Positions 6,729 through 14,703 of a DNA stretch of 16,220 nucleotides are shown here, one piece after another. The DNA is taken from positions 1 through 16,220 of the forward strand of contig JACRFG010000020.1 in NCBI GenBank assembly GCA_016234345.1, in the 5' to 3' direction. This DNA is from Candidatus Jorgensenbacteria bacterium (lineage in GTDB: Bacteria; Patescibacteriota; Minisyncoccia; UBA6257; GWB1-50-10). The notes beneath the pieces are model-generated. The model was not told the DNA's origin. It searched no databases and worked only from the letters and a program-made list of their open reading frames with translations. The first letter of the stretch is position 1, and each line of letters opens with the position of its first letter. The translations under genes were made by a program, and so were the position numbers.

Positions 6729-7886
6729 TTACGTGCGGACATGAACCCCGTTTGAATTTGTGATCACTCGTTTCATCTTGGGCGCGCCGGTTGTTTTGAG
6801 CTCTTGTATAAATTCATCGAGATCGGTTGTAGCCACGCAAACAACCGAATCGGCGCCGCCGTAGTAGACGAATATTTTTCCATCCATAATCACAGCACCG
6901 CAGGAATAAACAACTCCTGCTTTAAATCCCTCATTTTCGTATGATTCATCAGGCGCAAGCGTCGGAGCTTTCGATCGGTATAAAATCTTCGTCGGATCAT
7001 GAAGATCAAGCAACATTGCTCCGAGCTTGTATCTTCCAGGATCATTGCGGTCGATACCATGGTAGAAAAGAAGCCAACCGTCTTTTGTTTTCAAGGGTGG
7101 CGGTCCAGCGCCGCGCATCTGGCTATCCCATCTTCCTTTTGTCCATCCTCGATCATAGAGGCTATCTTCGATATATTTTTTTCCATCGAAATAATCCAAA
7201 TTTTCAAAGTAATCAATGCTGATTGTAGGAGAGATACTGTGAAGAATAGCGTATTTCCCGTCTATTTTTTCCGGAAATAACACCCAATTTTTATGAATCT
7301 CTCCGGGCGGAGAAATAAGGACAGGTGTTTTCCAATTCCACTTTTTTTCGAGGAAGTCATGAAGTCCGATGGAAGTCAAAGCAATTCGCACCGACCCCCA
7401 ACCGTCGAAAGACGTATAAAGTATATATACTTTTTCATCTATGGCGGTAAGCCTGGGATCTTCTGCTCCACCACCCCAACCGCCGCCCGAGGTATAAAAA
7501 ATCTGCGGGATCGATCCTCCTCGCACCGCCGATGAGTATTTTCTAAATTCAATGTACGCAGGATTCGAGAGCCGTTCAATAATATTCAAACCGTCGGCAC
7601 TTGAGGCATATCCTAGGACCGAAATGTCGCTGTCGCCGATCGCGCGATAAAGAAGATGAACCTTGCCGTTTTCGTAAAGCGCTGCGGCATTGAACGTCGC
7701 TTTCGATTCCCAACGGTTTTTTTCGCTAGGTTCTAATATTGGATTTTCTTCGAATTTATGTAGATGTGGATAGGTTGGCTTTATTTTACTGCCTTGTGGT
7801 TTGCGTTTAATAGCGGCTTTCGGACTAACTGTCTTTGAAGGCGTCGATTTGCGTTTAACTTTAATTGTCGCCTTTTTTAAAGCCAT
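6729..7886 (-). CDS. GH130 family glycoside phosphorylase/hydrolase with Lys-rich N-terminal tail
   Basis: A single GH130 propeller (about 43-362) with EENPILEP, KATFNAAALY, LYRA, SSADGL, AEDPR (catalytic Asp143), RIALTSI (Arg167), HKNWVLFPEKIDGK (Lys199), LHSISP, LLFYHGI (His276) and YYGGADS. The Arg, Lys and His expected for phosphate binding all seem present, favouring a phosphorylase acting on beta-mannosides (family knowledge). It is close in sequence to module 2 of the next gene, so the two are probably recent paralogues. Two extras stand out: a strongly basic first 44 residues (14 Lys/Arg, no Asp/Glu in 1-40), and a Gly-rich insertion before EDPR (about 118-140, GGGWGGG). No signal peptide is seen. 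It is the first gene of the GH130 operon, with its promoter 14 nt upstream. Confidence 0.93.
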   Translation of the reverse strand: MALKKATIKVKRKSTPSKTVSPKAAIKRKPQGSKIKPTYPHLHKFEENPILEPSEKNRWESKATFNAAALYENGKVHLLYRAIGDSDISVLGYASSADGLNIIERLSNPAYIEFRKYSSAVRGGSIPQIFYTSGGGWGGGAEDPRLTAIDEKVYILYTSFDGWGSVRIALTSIGLHDFLEKKWNWKTPVLISPPGEIHKNWVLFPEKIDGKYAILHSISPTISIDYFENLDYFDGKKYIEDSLYDRGWTKGRWDSQMRGAGPPPLKTKDGWLLFYHGIDRNDPGRYKLGAMLLDLHDPTKILYRSKAPTLAPDESYENEGFKAGVVYSCGAVIMDGKIFVYYGGADSVVCVATTDLDEFIQELKTTGAPKMKRVITNSNGVHVRT

Positions 7887-7899
7887 AATTTACGCCCTT

Positions 7900-7905
7900 A
7901 TTATA
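7900..7905 (-). promoter_or_regulatory. Extended -10 promoter of the GH130 operon
   Basis: The minus strand reads TGCTATAAT, a consensus extended -10 (TATAAT is the complement of 7900-7905). No good -35 is present at 16-18 nt, as expected for the extended -10 class. Transcription would start near 7893, leaving only about 7 nt before the ATG. An AAGGG at 7895-7899 would then lie partly or wholly outside the transcript. Confidence 0.7.
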
Positions 7906-7940
7906 GCAGAAACTCTTTTTAAATAATTGATCTTCTTGTG

Positions 7941-7946
7941 TATAAT
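7941..7946 (+). promoter_or_regulatory. -10 element of the msrA operon (leaderless start)
   Basis: TATAAT at 7941-7946 lies 6 bases before the msrA ATG (7953), so the expected first transcribed base is the A of the start codon. The -35 position (about 7918-7923, TTTAAA) is poor; TTGATC at 7927-7932 is only 8 nt away and cannot serve. There is no Shine-Dalgarno before the ATG, which agrees with a leaderless mRNA. Confidence 0.65.
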
Positions 7947-7952
7947 CATTTT

Positions 7953-8441
7953 ATGGTTAAAGCAGACAAGCGGGAAATAGCTATATTTGGTGCTGGTTGT
8001 TTTTGGGGCGTGGAAGAAACATTTCGAAATTTAAAAGGTGTACAATCAACCGAGGTCGGTTACAGCGGTGGCACTATGCCTAACCCTACCTACAAAGATG
8101 TATGCGGTGATCGAACTGGCCATGCCGAGGTGGTGCGAATTGAGTATGATCCGACTCAGGTATCTTACGATGAACTTCTCAAGATTTTTTGGGATAATCA
8201 CAATCCCACAACTCCCAATCAGCAGGGGCCTGATGTTGGTTCACAATACCGTTCGGTTATATTTTTTAATACGGCGGAACAGGAACGTTTAGCCAAAGAA
8301 TCAAAGATTAAACTTGAAAAATCCGGTAAATATAAACAGCCAATTGTAACGCAAATTGTTCCAGCCGAGCCTTTTTACCGAGCCGAAGAATATCATCAGC
8401 AATATTTAATGAAGCAAGGGATAAAAACCTGCCACATTTAA
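7953..8441 (+). CDS. msrA: Peptide methionine-S-sulfoxide reductase MsrA
   Basis: Reduces the S-form of methionine sulfoxide in proteins and free methionine. The protein is 162 aa from ATG 7953. It has the GCFWG active site with nucleophile Cys16, the conserved VGYSGG, CGDRTGHAEVV, FFxxHNPTTPNQQGPDVGSQYRS-type region (about 87-106) and AEEYHQQYL. A C-terminal Cys (Cys160 in KTCHI) may be the resolving cysteine. A longer reading from GTG at 7938 is possible in frame but would use the -10 box as codons, so ATG 7953 is preferred. It is the first gene of a plus-strand operon with a DoxX-like protein and CorA, suggesting oxidative-stress repair next to membrane functions. Confidence 0.95.
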   Translation: MVKADKREIAIFGAGCFWGVEETFRNLKGVQSTEVGYSGGTMPNPTYKDVCGDRTGHAEVVRIEYDPTQVSYDELLKIFWDNHNPTTPNQQGPDVGSQYRSVIFFNTAEQERLAKESKIKLEKSGKYKQPIVTQIVPAEPFYRAEEYHQQYLMKQGIKTCHI

Positions 8442-8459
8442 AAATAGAGATTAAAGATA

Positions 8460-8879
8460 ATGGCTATTGATTTAAGCAATGTTGAAAATCGTTTAATAAC
8501 CGGACTCCGGCTTTCTCTCGGAGTCGTTTTTGTATGGTTCGGCGCTCTGAAAATTTTTGGGTACAATCCGGTCCATGATATTGTCTACTCTGTTTTTCCA
8601 TTTCTTGCGAGTGGCACTGGGCTTATCAGTTTGGGGGTGTTAGAATTTGTCATTGGGGCTGTTCTGCTTTTAAATTTTTTCCGAGTCCCAGTACACATTT
8701 TACTCATTTTGCATCTTTTAGGTACGTTTTTGACTTTTCTCGCAGCACCTAATCTTATGTTTCAGCCGTACTTTCCTGTTCTTACTTTAGCCGGCGAGTT
8801 CGTTTTTAAAAATACCGTGCTTGCCATGGCCGGTTTAGTGGTGTTTGTGCATGCACGCCATAAACAGTTTCAAAAATAA
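8460..8879 (+). CDS. DoxX/DUF417-like four-helix membrane protein
   Basis: 139 aa with four predicted membrane segments (about 13-33, 50-72, 76-95 and 115-131). The first helix carries GVVFVWFGALKIFGYNP, and the last region reads GEFVFKNTVLAMAGLVV, both typical of the DoxX/DUF417 (YkgB-type) superfamily. Members of that superfamily are linked to redox or thiol chemistry at the membrane, but the function of this branch is not established. It lies 18 nt after msrA and 6 nt before corA, so it is in the same operon. The ribosome site is weak. Confidence 0.75.
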   Translation: MAIDLSNVENRLITGLRLSLGVVFVWFGALKIFGYNPVHDIVYSVFPFLASGTGLISLGVLEFVIGAVLLLNFFRVPVHILLILHLLGTFLTFLAAPNLMFQPYFPVLTLAGEFVFKNTVLAMAGLVVFVHARHKQFQK

Positions 8880-8885
8880 AACTTT

Positions 8886-9788
8886 ATGCGAACCATTGAA
8901 TACCAAAATTTGAAGTGGATCGATATACTTAGGCCTACTGAAGAAGAATTAAAGTTCCTCGAGGAACGTTTTAGCGTCCATCCGATCATTCTTGAAGAAA
9001 TAAGAACTCCAACCAACCATCCCCTCGCGGAGCTTTATAAAACATACCTCTTTTTTATTCTTCATTTTCCCGAATTGCAGCCGGAAACACACCGTATCCG
9101 GGGATTAGAAGTAGACTATGTGATTACTCAGGATACCTTAATTACGATTCGTTACGAAGATTTTGCCGATTTTGAAACATTGTGGAGCGTGGTAGAACAA
9201 AATCCCACTAAATATCTTAAAGAAACAACCGGCTTTCTTTTTTATCGATTGATGAAATATCTTTTGGATCGTACTTTTCCGGAGTTGGATCAGATACGAG
9301 AAGAAATTCGACAGAGCGAAGAACAAATATTTCAAGCGTTTGATGAGGATATTATCGGTCGGATTGCTTCGATCAAGCGCCAGATTTTAAATTTTATTCA
9401 GGCAGTTAAACCGCAACGATCGGTTTGGGAATCGATTCGAGGGCACGCTTTGGAATTTTGGGGAGATAAAATAAAACCTCACTTTTCCGATCTTGTTGCT
9501 GATTACAACAGAACGTTGAATCTTATAGAAACGTATCGAGAGATTATTGATTCGTTGCACTTAACCTCGAGTTCGCTCCTCGATCACAAACGGAACTATG
9601 TGGTTAAAGTCCTTACGGTTTTTACCGCTATTATTTTGCCGCTTTCGCTTCTTACTTCGATTTACGGCATGAATATAGCTCATTTGCCGTTGGCTGATAG
9701 GCCGGAAATGTTCTGGTGGTTTATAATCGCTATGGCAGTTGTGACTATCGGTTTACTTTTGTATTTTCGTAGGAAGCGCTGGCTTTAA
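8886..9788 (+). CDS. corA: CorA-family magnesium/divalent cation transporter
   Basis: 300 aa with a large cytoplasmic N-terminal region (1-240), including the long helices of the funnel (about 130-238). Two membrane helices follow (about 241-260 and 277-295). YGMN at 260-263 at the end of the first helix is the CorA signature that forms the pore mouth. The C-terminus is basic (RRKRW), as in the family. CorA works as a pentamer in the inner membrane, importing Mg2+ and sometimes Co2+ or Ni2+; the ion cannot be decided here. It ends 7 bases before the convergent minus-strand operon, with no terminator visible in between. Confidence 0.93.
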   Translation: MRTIEYQNLKWIDILRPTEEELKFLEERFSVHPIILEEIRTPTNHPLAELYKTYLFFILHFPELQPETHRIRGLEVDYVITQDTLITIRYEDFADFETLWSVVEQNPTKYLKETTGFLFYRLMKYLLDRTFPELDQIREEIRQSEEQIFQAFDEDIIGRIASIKRQILNFIQAVKPQRSVWESIRGHALEFWGDKIKPHFSDLVADYNRTLNLIETYREIIDSLHLTSSSLLDHKRNYVVKVLTVFTAIILPLSLLTSIYGMNIAHLPLADRPEMFWWFIIAMAVVTIGLLLYFRRKRWL

Positions 9789-9795
9789 CCTGGTT

Positions 9796-10116
9796 CTATT
9801 GAGTTTGCGCTGCCAATTCGCCGAGTTCGCGTTTAAAGGAAGCTATTTCTTCTTCCAAAAAATCTATAAAGTTTGGGATATGGTTGTGAATAAAGGCTAT
9901 TTTCATTTCATTACTTATACTTTGATCGGTAAGCAATGTTACGAGTTTGCTTTGGTGTGATTCCGGAACCGACAAAGCTATCTTTACGAATAATCGTTGT
10001 TCAAGGATTTTAGATAAACGGTTCAATACTTGATTGCGTTCCGTTTCGTTTAAATGTTCAATGCCAAGAGCTTTGAAAACATCCGAATAAAGAAGGTGAA
10101 GGAAGTCGTGTGCCAT
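9796..10116 (-). CDS. DUF5663-like small protein (paralogue of the 12995-13318 product)
   Basis: 106 aa, mostly helical, no membrane segment. It resembles DUF5663 proteins, which I know mainly from Patescibacteria. A leading LLYSDVFKALGIEHL is followed by a helical middle with ILEQR. The ending is HIPNFIDFLEEEIASFKREL. The same layout occurs in the product at 12995-13318 (VPNYQDLAMEEVASYKDVL). It is the last gene of a four-gene operon, 7 nt after the 75-aa gene, with no clear Shine-Dalgarno. The function is unknown; a small regulatory or adaptor role is conceivable but unproven. Confidence 0.75.
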   Translation of the reverse strand: MAHDFLHLLYSDVFKALGIEHLNETERNQVLNRLSKILEQRLFVKIALSVPESHQSKLVTLLTDQSISNEMKIAFIHNHIPNFIDFLEEEIASFKRELGELAAQTQ

Positions 10117-10123
10117 AAGTTTT

Positions 10124-10351
10124 TTAGGTGTGAACAGTTTCGCCGGACATTAGTTCAATGAGAGATTTGCCGGTCAAGGCCTTAATAAGATCGTCAAGGT
10201 AGATTTTATCAAAAGTTCGGTGTTTCTCGTGAAGCAAACGTTCTACAAGCTTTTCGACGCGTTCATCGGCGTCTTTTTCAAGGGTTATTAGTGTTGTTTC
10301 TAGGGGGGTTTCCTTATCGTTAGTGATTGTTTCAATGTGTCGTTCGGACAT
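10124..10351 (-). CDS. Hypothetical 75-aa acidic/charged protein
   Basis: No family recognised. The sequence is charged and helical in the middle (DADERVEKLVERLLHEKH, about 27-44) and ends with IYLDDLIKALTGKSLIELM, which may be an amphipathic helix. No membrane segment or Cys is present. It starts 3 nt after the stop of the 873-aa protein, with AGGA about 9 nt before its ATG, and lies 7 nt before the last operon gene. The tight spacing on both sides supports a real gene made with its neighbours. Confidence 0.75.
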   Translation of the reverse strand: MSERHIETITNDKETPLETTLITLEKDADERVEKLVERLLHEKHRTFDKIYLDDLIKALTGKSLIELMSGETVHT

Positions 10352-10354
10352 AAT

Positions 10355-12976
10355 TTATAATCCTATCTTATCCTTCGAAATAAATGTTTTTACAAAATCA
10401 CCAAGCGGTTTCTGAAGATCATAATTGGTTGGCTGAACTCCTTTTATTCTTTGGGCTAGATCAGCGAGATGCGTTTTTTCAAATTTTAAATTATTAACTA
10501 TATTTGCAGCATCATTGGTGTTTAACCCTGCTTCTTTTGTTATTTCATAAGCGACTTTAGTCGTTCCGTCGGCATCGGCCAGACGCAGAACATCAGCGGT
10601 TTTAATTTCTTTCAAACCGTCCCATACTTCACCATCTATTTTGGTACTTTCTGTAAATTCTTGTAGACGTTCTTGAGCTTCGGTATAAGCAGGCGCATCT
10701 TCTAGCCAATCGGCTTGTTGTTTGAGGGCGGTTAGATCCTGTTCGATCCTCCCTTGTAGGAGAGAATTGCCTTTCGCTTGATCATGAAGCCGTTCCAAGT
10801 CATCAATGTTCCATTGATATTGCTTAAGCATAGTTTCTTGATCGGCTAGCGATCCTTTACTGAAAGTATCTGTCCCAGCGATACCATGAGCTCGAGCTTC
10901 ATAGAAATTACATAATTCGTCAGGGGAGGCACCCGCTCCAACTCCACCACCTATCGGTGCTACTTCTACGCCAGGTGGTATAGTTGTAGTTGGTTTTAAT
11001 AAAATATCAGGTTGTTTTAAAGGAATAAGTTCGTTTGGTTTGAGCTGTATTTTTTCCAAACGATCACCATATTGGTACTTAATTCGGTTTAATTCGCTCT
11101 GGTCCAAAATATTTTGCATTTCACGAGGAGAAAGACCTTTAGCTTTGCCCATAATCTTGGTCATTTCATTTTTATCATCGAAGAGATGTTCGATTTCTTT
11201 ACCCCACCCCGGCTTTATTTGATCCGGATTGGTTAAGCCAAATTTAGCGGGATTCGCGGCGACTGCATCTTTATAGTGATCAATAATGTAAATTTGTTGA
11301 GCTTTGGGAAGATTATTAAAATCAGGAACGTTTTTGTGGAGATCGTGTTCAATAACCCGCCAGACCGAATCCCCTGATTTGGCTGTTTCGAATTCCCATG
11401 CGTTTACACTTGGTTTGGTTGGTATGGCTTCGGTTGCTCCTCCTCCGCCTCCACTGCCAGGCGGTGTTCCTTCTACTGCTCCGGCTGCACCAGTACCTGC
11501 ACTTGCAGCGCCACCTGTTTTACCGGGTTCTTGTTCTAATGCGCCGCCGCCCTTACTCCTACTGTCTTCTTGTATGACGCCGGCTAATGTTCCTTTGGGT
11601 CCAAAGAGATAATCAAAAAGATTAGCCCCGGCAACACCGCCTACAAGACCGGTTGTTATCATCATGCCGGCTGTTGTCCAGCGGCGAGTTTTTTCGTGTT
11701 TTTCCAGTGCCTGTACATGCTTTCCGGCAATGTCATAGTTTATATCGGCCAGGCGCTCCCATTGTTTTGTCTCTATAAGATGCTCTATTTGACGTTTTTG
11801 CAAAGATTGCTCGCCGCCCAGTGTATTTTCCAGGCTTTGGTATTCTTTGCGTATGTCTTTTTCGTAGGCAGCGCTAACGATGCGGTCGCCAAAAAGTTTT
11901 TGGAGGCCTGCTGCAATTGCGCCACCACTTAATCCTCGAAGAGTACGGTAAAGCAGATATCCCGGGACTGCACCAATGATCATTGATGGTGCAATTACTG
12001 CTACGCCAGTCCCAAAGATTCCGGCTCCAATGGCGGTTCTTATAGGTCTTGGTAGTTTAGAAAAAGCGCGTACAGCTTTCTTAAAAACACCTTCGTGTTT
12101 CACTGATTCGGCATCCAAAATACGTTTTTTAACGTCATTATCCCTTAGCATTTCGGTTACAAGAGTTCTCGCGAGGTACTGCTCATATGACATCATTTTT
12201 TCCAAGACTCGCGCATCTCCTTTGCCGAAGTCTTTCTCTAAGCTCTTGTTTTTATCTTCAAGTAGGATGGTTTTAAGTTTCTTAAGTTCCGGATAATAAA
12301 GATTATCCCGGTGGAGAAGATCATATTTGCGACGAGATTCGCGCTGGTATTCTTTGCCGATTTGAGGCAATGTTTTATCTTTGTTTTTAGCTGATTGCTG
12401 CGAACGGACCGCTTCGCTGTAAACGCGTTCTGCTTCGGCGCGTAGGTCAGCTACTTTAATAGCTTGCTCGATGGCTTTTTTGGAAAACTCATTATGTAAG
12501 CGATCTAAAGCAGCCGGATATTCTTCCGGTTTTGTATTATGGTCTACCAAACATAAGATTTCGGCGGCTTTGACTTCTTTTTGTCTCCGTTCCGCTTCGC
12601 TCATTTCTTGTCTTTCGGCGGTTTCCGTTTTTTTGGTTTTTCTTTTTCCTAATTCGTCACCTTCTCCGCGTTTCTTTTTGCCATCGCCGGTAATTTCAAC
12701 TTTAACTTTTGCTGTTGCTTCAATATTTACTTTTGTGGGCGCATCAACTTCTACGGTTTTAGAAACTTCTACTTTGTTTTCTGTAGATTCGGCTGATGGT
12801 TTAGGCACTTCGTTGTTTTGTGGAGAAATAACAAAACCAATCTGTTGTTTCGGTTTCTCTTGGTTAGAAACTTGATCACCAACGTTTAAGTGTTCTTCGT
12901 GCATTGGTTCACCGCTCATTGATTGATTCTCTGGTGAACCGTAGGGAACTATAGGTTTTTCAAAATTATTAGTCAC
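10355..12976 (-). CDS. Large membrane-anchored protein with LysM-like domain and Gly-rich linker
   Basis: 873 aa, function unknown. Order: a disordered Pro/Glu/Lys-rich N-terminus (1-125, with a KKKRGEGDELGKRKTKK basic stretch); a long charged helical region (about 125-300); a hydrophobic hairpin (about 312-345); a helical region (about 365-430); another membrane helix (about 434-454); a low-complexity Gly/Ala/Pro linker (about 475-515, SGGGGGATE). A LysM-like segment (about 530-590, KSGDSVWRVIE and later DQIKPGW) and a long helical C-terminal region (about 685-870) follow. LysM-type segments bind peptidoglycan or other GlcNAc polymers, which would fit an envelope anchor. The start is a GTG without a Shine-Dalgarno; Met20 is an alternative. 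It is the second gene of the operon. Confidence 0.85.
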   Translation of the reverse strand: MTNNFEKPIVPYGSPENQSMSGEPMHEEHLNVGDQVSNQEKPKQQIGFVISPQNNEVPKPSAESTENKVEVSKTVEVDAPTKVNIEATAKVKVEITGDGKKKRGEGDELGKRKTKKTETAERQEMSEAERRQKEVKAAEILCLVDHNTKPEEYPAALDRLHNEFSKKAIEQAIKVADLRAEAERVYSEAVRSQQSAKNKDKTLPQIGKEYQRESRRKYDLLHRDNLYYPELKKLKTILLEDKNKSLEKDFGKGDARVLEKMMSYEQYLARTLVTEMLRDNDVKKRILDAESVKHEGVFKKAVRAFSKLPRPIRTAIGAGIFGTGVAVIAPSMIIGAVPGYLLYRTLRGLSGGAIAAGLQKLFGDRIVSAAYEKDIRKEYQSLENTLGGEQSLQKRQIEHLIETKQWERLADINYDIAGKHVQALEKHEKTRRWTTAGMMITTGLVGGVAGANLFDYLFGPKGTLAGVIQEDSRSKGGGALEQEPGKTGGAASAGTGAAGAVEGTPPGSGGGGGATEAIPTKPSVNAWEFETAKSGDSVWRVIEHDLHKNVPDFNNLPKAQQIYIIDHYKDAVAANPAKFGLTNPDQIKPGWGKEIEHLFDDKNEMTKIMGKAKGLSPREMQNILDQSELNRIKYQYGDRLEKIQLKPNELIPLKQPDILLKPTTTIPPGVEVAPIGGGVGAGASPDELCNFYEARAHGIAGTDTFSKGSLADQETMLKQYQWNIDDLERLHDQAKGNSLLQGRIEQDLTALKQQADWLEDAPAYTEAQERLQEFTESTKIDGEVWDGLKEIKTADVLRLADADGTTKVAYEITKEAGLNTNDAANIVNNLKFEKTHLADLAQRIKGVQPTNYDLQKPLGDFVKTFISKDKIGL

Positions 12977-12994
12977 GATTCTAAAGTACTTACC

Positions 12995-13318
12995 TTATGA
13001 CCCTTTAACTCCGGAAAGAAGAACATCTTTATAAGAAGCTACTTCTTCCATCGCTAAATCTTGATAGTTCGGAACGGCCTTTTGTATAAAAGCTATTATT
13101 GTTTCTTGGGCAGCTCCGCTTTGGAATAAGGTTTCAAGTTCATCGCGTTGAGTTGCTGTTAAATTTTCTAAAATCTTTATCCAAACGCCTTCGATGACCA
13201 AACGAGCCATATCATCCATAAGGCCGAGTTTTTCGCCGAGTGGAAGACCGTCGAGATTAAGCTCTTTTAAGAGGTCAATTTTGAGGAGTTCTTGGATTTT
13301 TGTTTTATCTAATGCCAT
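12995..13318 (-). CDS. DUF5663-like small protein, first gene of the operon
   Basis: 107 aa, helical and acidic, no membrane segment. Layout as in the 9796-10116 product: LLKIDLLKELNLDGLP, a middle with WIKILENLT, a linker around residues 69-75, then FIQKAVPNYQDLAMEEVASY. DUF5663 assignment is from memory. It starts downstream of a near-consensus promoter (TTGACA/TATAAT) with no Shine-Dalgarno, and is followed after 18 nt by the 873-aa membrane protein. Its place at the head of the operon, with a paralogue at the tail, suggests the two work with the membrane protein. Confidence 0.75.
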   Translation of the reverse strand: MALDKTKIQELLKIDLLKELNLDGLPLGEKLGLMDDMARLVIEGVWIKILENLTATQRDELETLFQSGAAQETIIAFIQKAVPNYQDLAMEEVASYKDVLLSGVKGS

Positions 13319-13347
13319 TGTAATGATTGATCGAATCCACGACCTTT

Positions 13348-13377
13348 ATTATATAATACTAAGCCACTATATGTCAA
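13348..13377 (-). promoter_or_regulatory. Strong promoter of the DUF5663/membrane-protein operon
   Basis: On the minus strand a perfect TTGACA (complement of 13372-13377), an 18-nt spacer and a perfect TATAAT (complement of 13348-13353). A TATATA at 16 nt overlaps it. Transcription would start near 13341, leaving a leader of about 22 nt without a Shine-Dalgarno. This is the best-matching sigma-70-type promoter in the window. Confidence 0.8.
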
Positions 13378-13434
13378 TAGGTGAATAGGACTATGATTTA
13401 ACGCTTTTTAGTATATCATAAACCGTTACATTTT

Positions 13435-14646
13435 CTAATCTTTTTTAATCACCCGCACTTTAATAATTTCACTGGGGCCGGCTTCCTCAATAGTAAACTT
13501 AATGTTTTTCTTTTCCATAGTGTCACCTACTGCCGGCACATGGCCGAAAAGTCTCAAAAGATAACCATTTATTGTACGGTGGTTGGGTAGGTCGGTGTTG
13601 AAAAATCGGTTAAATACCGCAACTTGGGTTTGTCCGTGTATGACCACTTCGTTTTTGGAAACGCGTTTTATTAATTCCGGAGATATGTCTTTTTCTTCAA
13701 CTATTTCACCAACCAGTTCTTCTAGAATATCCTCGAGCGCCACTACGCCGATTACACTACCGTGTTCGTCAACAACAACAGCCAGATTTTGTCTTCTTTC
13801 ATGGAATTGCCTCAAAAGCTCATCGCCAAGTTTATCTTCGGGAACAACAAAGGCGGGTTTAGCGAAATCTTTAATAAGCATCCCCTGTTTGCCTTGTAAA
13901 AGCGCTCCTAAGAGTTCCCGGTGCAAAACGATGCCGATGACGCGATTGGGTGACTTGTCATATACGGGAATACGAGAATGTTTTGAGGTATAGATAACAT
14001 CAGCAAGTTCACCCAAGGTTTTATTACCATCAAGAAAGAAAACAAGAGGTTTAGGTGTCATCATGTCAGCCGCGGTGATATCGTTTAATTTAAAAACACG
14101 TTGGATGAGTTCGCCTTCGTATTTTTGAATTGATCCTTCCCCTGCCCCAACTCTGGCCAAAAACGCTATTTCTTCTTCGGACGTTGAAATTCTTTCCGAA
14201 GAAGTAAAAGGTCCGGTAATTTTTTCAACCAAAAGGATAAAAGGCAAAAAGATATGGGATACCAATTTTAATGGTAGGGCCACGGCAAGCGCTATTGGCT
14301 CGGCATATCTTTCCCCCATTTTCTTAGGGATTATTTCGGCAAAAACCATTATTAGAAAAGTGAGTATGGCTGCAAATAGCCCAGCCCATTGTTCACCCCA
14401 CAATTTAACCACCATGATACCAGTGATGACGCTGCCGATTATAGTGATTAGATTTGAGAGTGATATAAGGGTAGCAATAGGACGGCCCATTGATTCTTTG
14501 AGCGCAAGAATGGTTTTGCCAAGAGCGCTTTTTTCGGCAAGCAATTTAGCCCTGTTTAGCGATACTGAAAATATGGCCGCTTCGGCTGCCGAAACAATGC
14601 CGTCTAGAATCAATATAACCAGTATGGTTGAAAGAAGAGTGATCAT
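13435..14646 (-). CDS. CNNM/CBS-domain transporter-like protein (CorC/HlyC, DUF21 family)
   Basis: 403 aa in three parts. The CNNM (DUF21) membrane domain (about 1-145) has AEAAIFS and the EIIPKKMGERYA motif. A CBS pair (about 190-315) has MMTPKPLVFFLDG and VVDEHGSVIGVVALEDILEE. A CorC_HlyC domain follows (about 325-400, HGQTQVAVFNRFF and TINGYLL). This is the standard order for bacterial MpfA/CorC-type proteins, often misnamed hemolysins, thought to export Mg2+ or regulate its level. No Shine-Dalgarno is evident at the ATG. The gene lies 130 nt after the queuosine-precursor transporter gene. The 116-nt gap after its stop holds the promoter of the next operon and no convincing terminator. Confidence 0.93.
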   Translation of the reverse strand: MITLLSTILVILILDGIVSAAEAAIFSVSLNRAKLLAEKSALGKTILALKESMGRPIATLISLSNLITIIGSVITGIMVVKLWGEQWAGLFAAILTFLIMVFAEIIPKKMGERYAEPIALAVALPLKLVSHIFLPFILLVEKITGPFTSSERISTSEEEIAFLARVGAGEGSIQKYEGELIQRVFKLNDITAADMMTPKPLVFFLDGNKTLGELADVIYTSKHSRIPVYDKSPNRVIGIVLHRELLGALLQGKQGMLIKDFAKPAFVVPEDKLGDELLRQFHERRQNLAVVVDEHGSVIGVVALEDILEELVGEIVEEKDISPELIKRVSKNEVVIHGQTQVAVFNRFFNTDLPNHRTINGYLLRLFGHVPAVGDTMEKKNIKFTIEEAGPSEIIKVRVIKKD

Positions 14647-14703
14647 GGGTAGGTATGTAGTATCCTAGAAAGGCCAGCTTAATTTCGCAAACTGGACTAG
14701 AAA

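Noticed and set aside
7938..7952. GTG start 5 codons upstream for msrA
   Set aside because: These codons coincide with the TATAAT box, and known MsrA proteins begin close to the GCFWG motif; ATG 7953 is simpler.
12471..12875. 134-aa plus-strand open frame rich in Ser/Phe
   Set aside because: Antisense to the low-complexity Lys/Glu region of the 873-aa protein; its composition is explained by that.
13378..13434. Terminator after the CNNM gene
   Set aside because: The only pairing (AACG..TTTA / TAAA..CGTT) is interrupted by bulges and lacks a U-run.
13583..13993. 136-aa plus-strand open frame
   Set aside because: Antisense to the CBS region of the CNNM protein, Ser/Thr-rich shadow with no recognisable motif.
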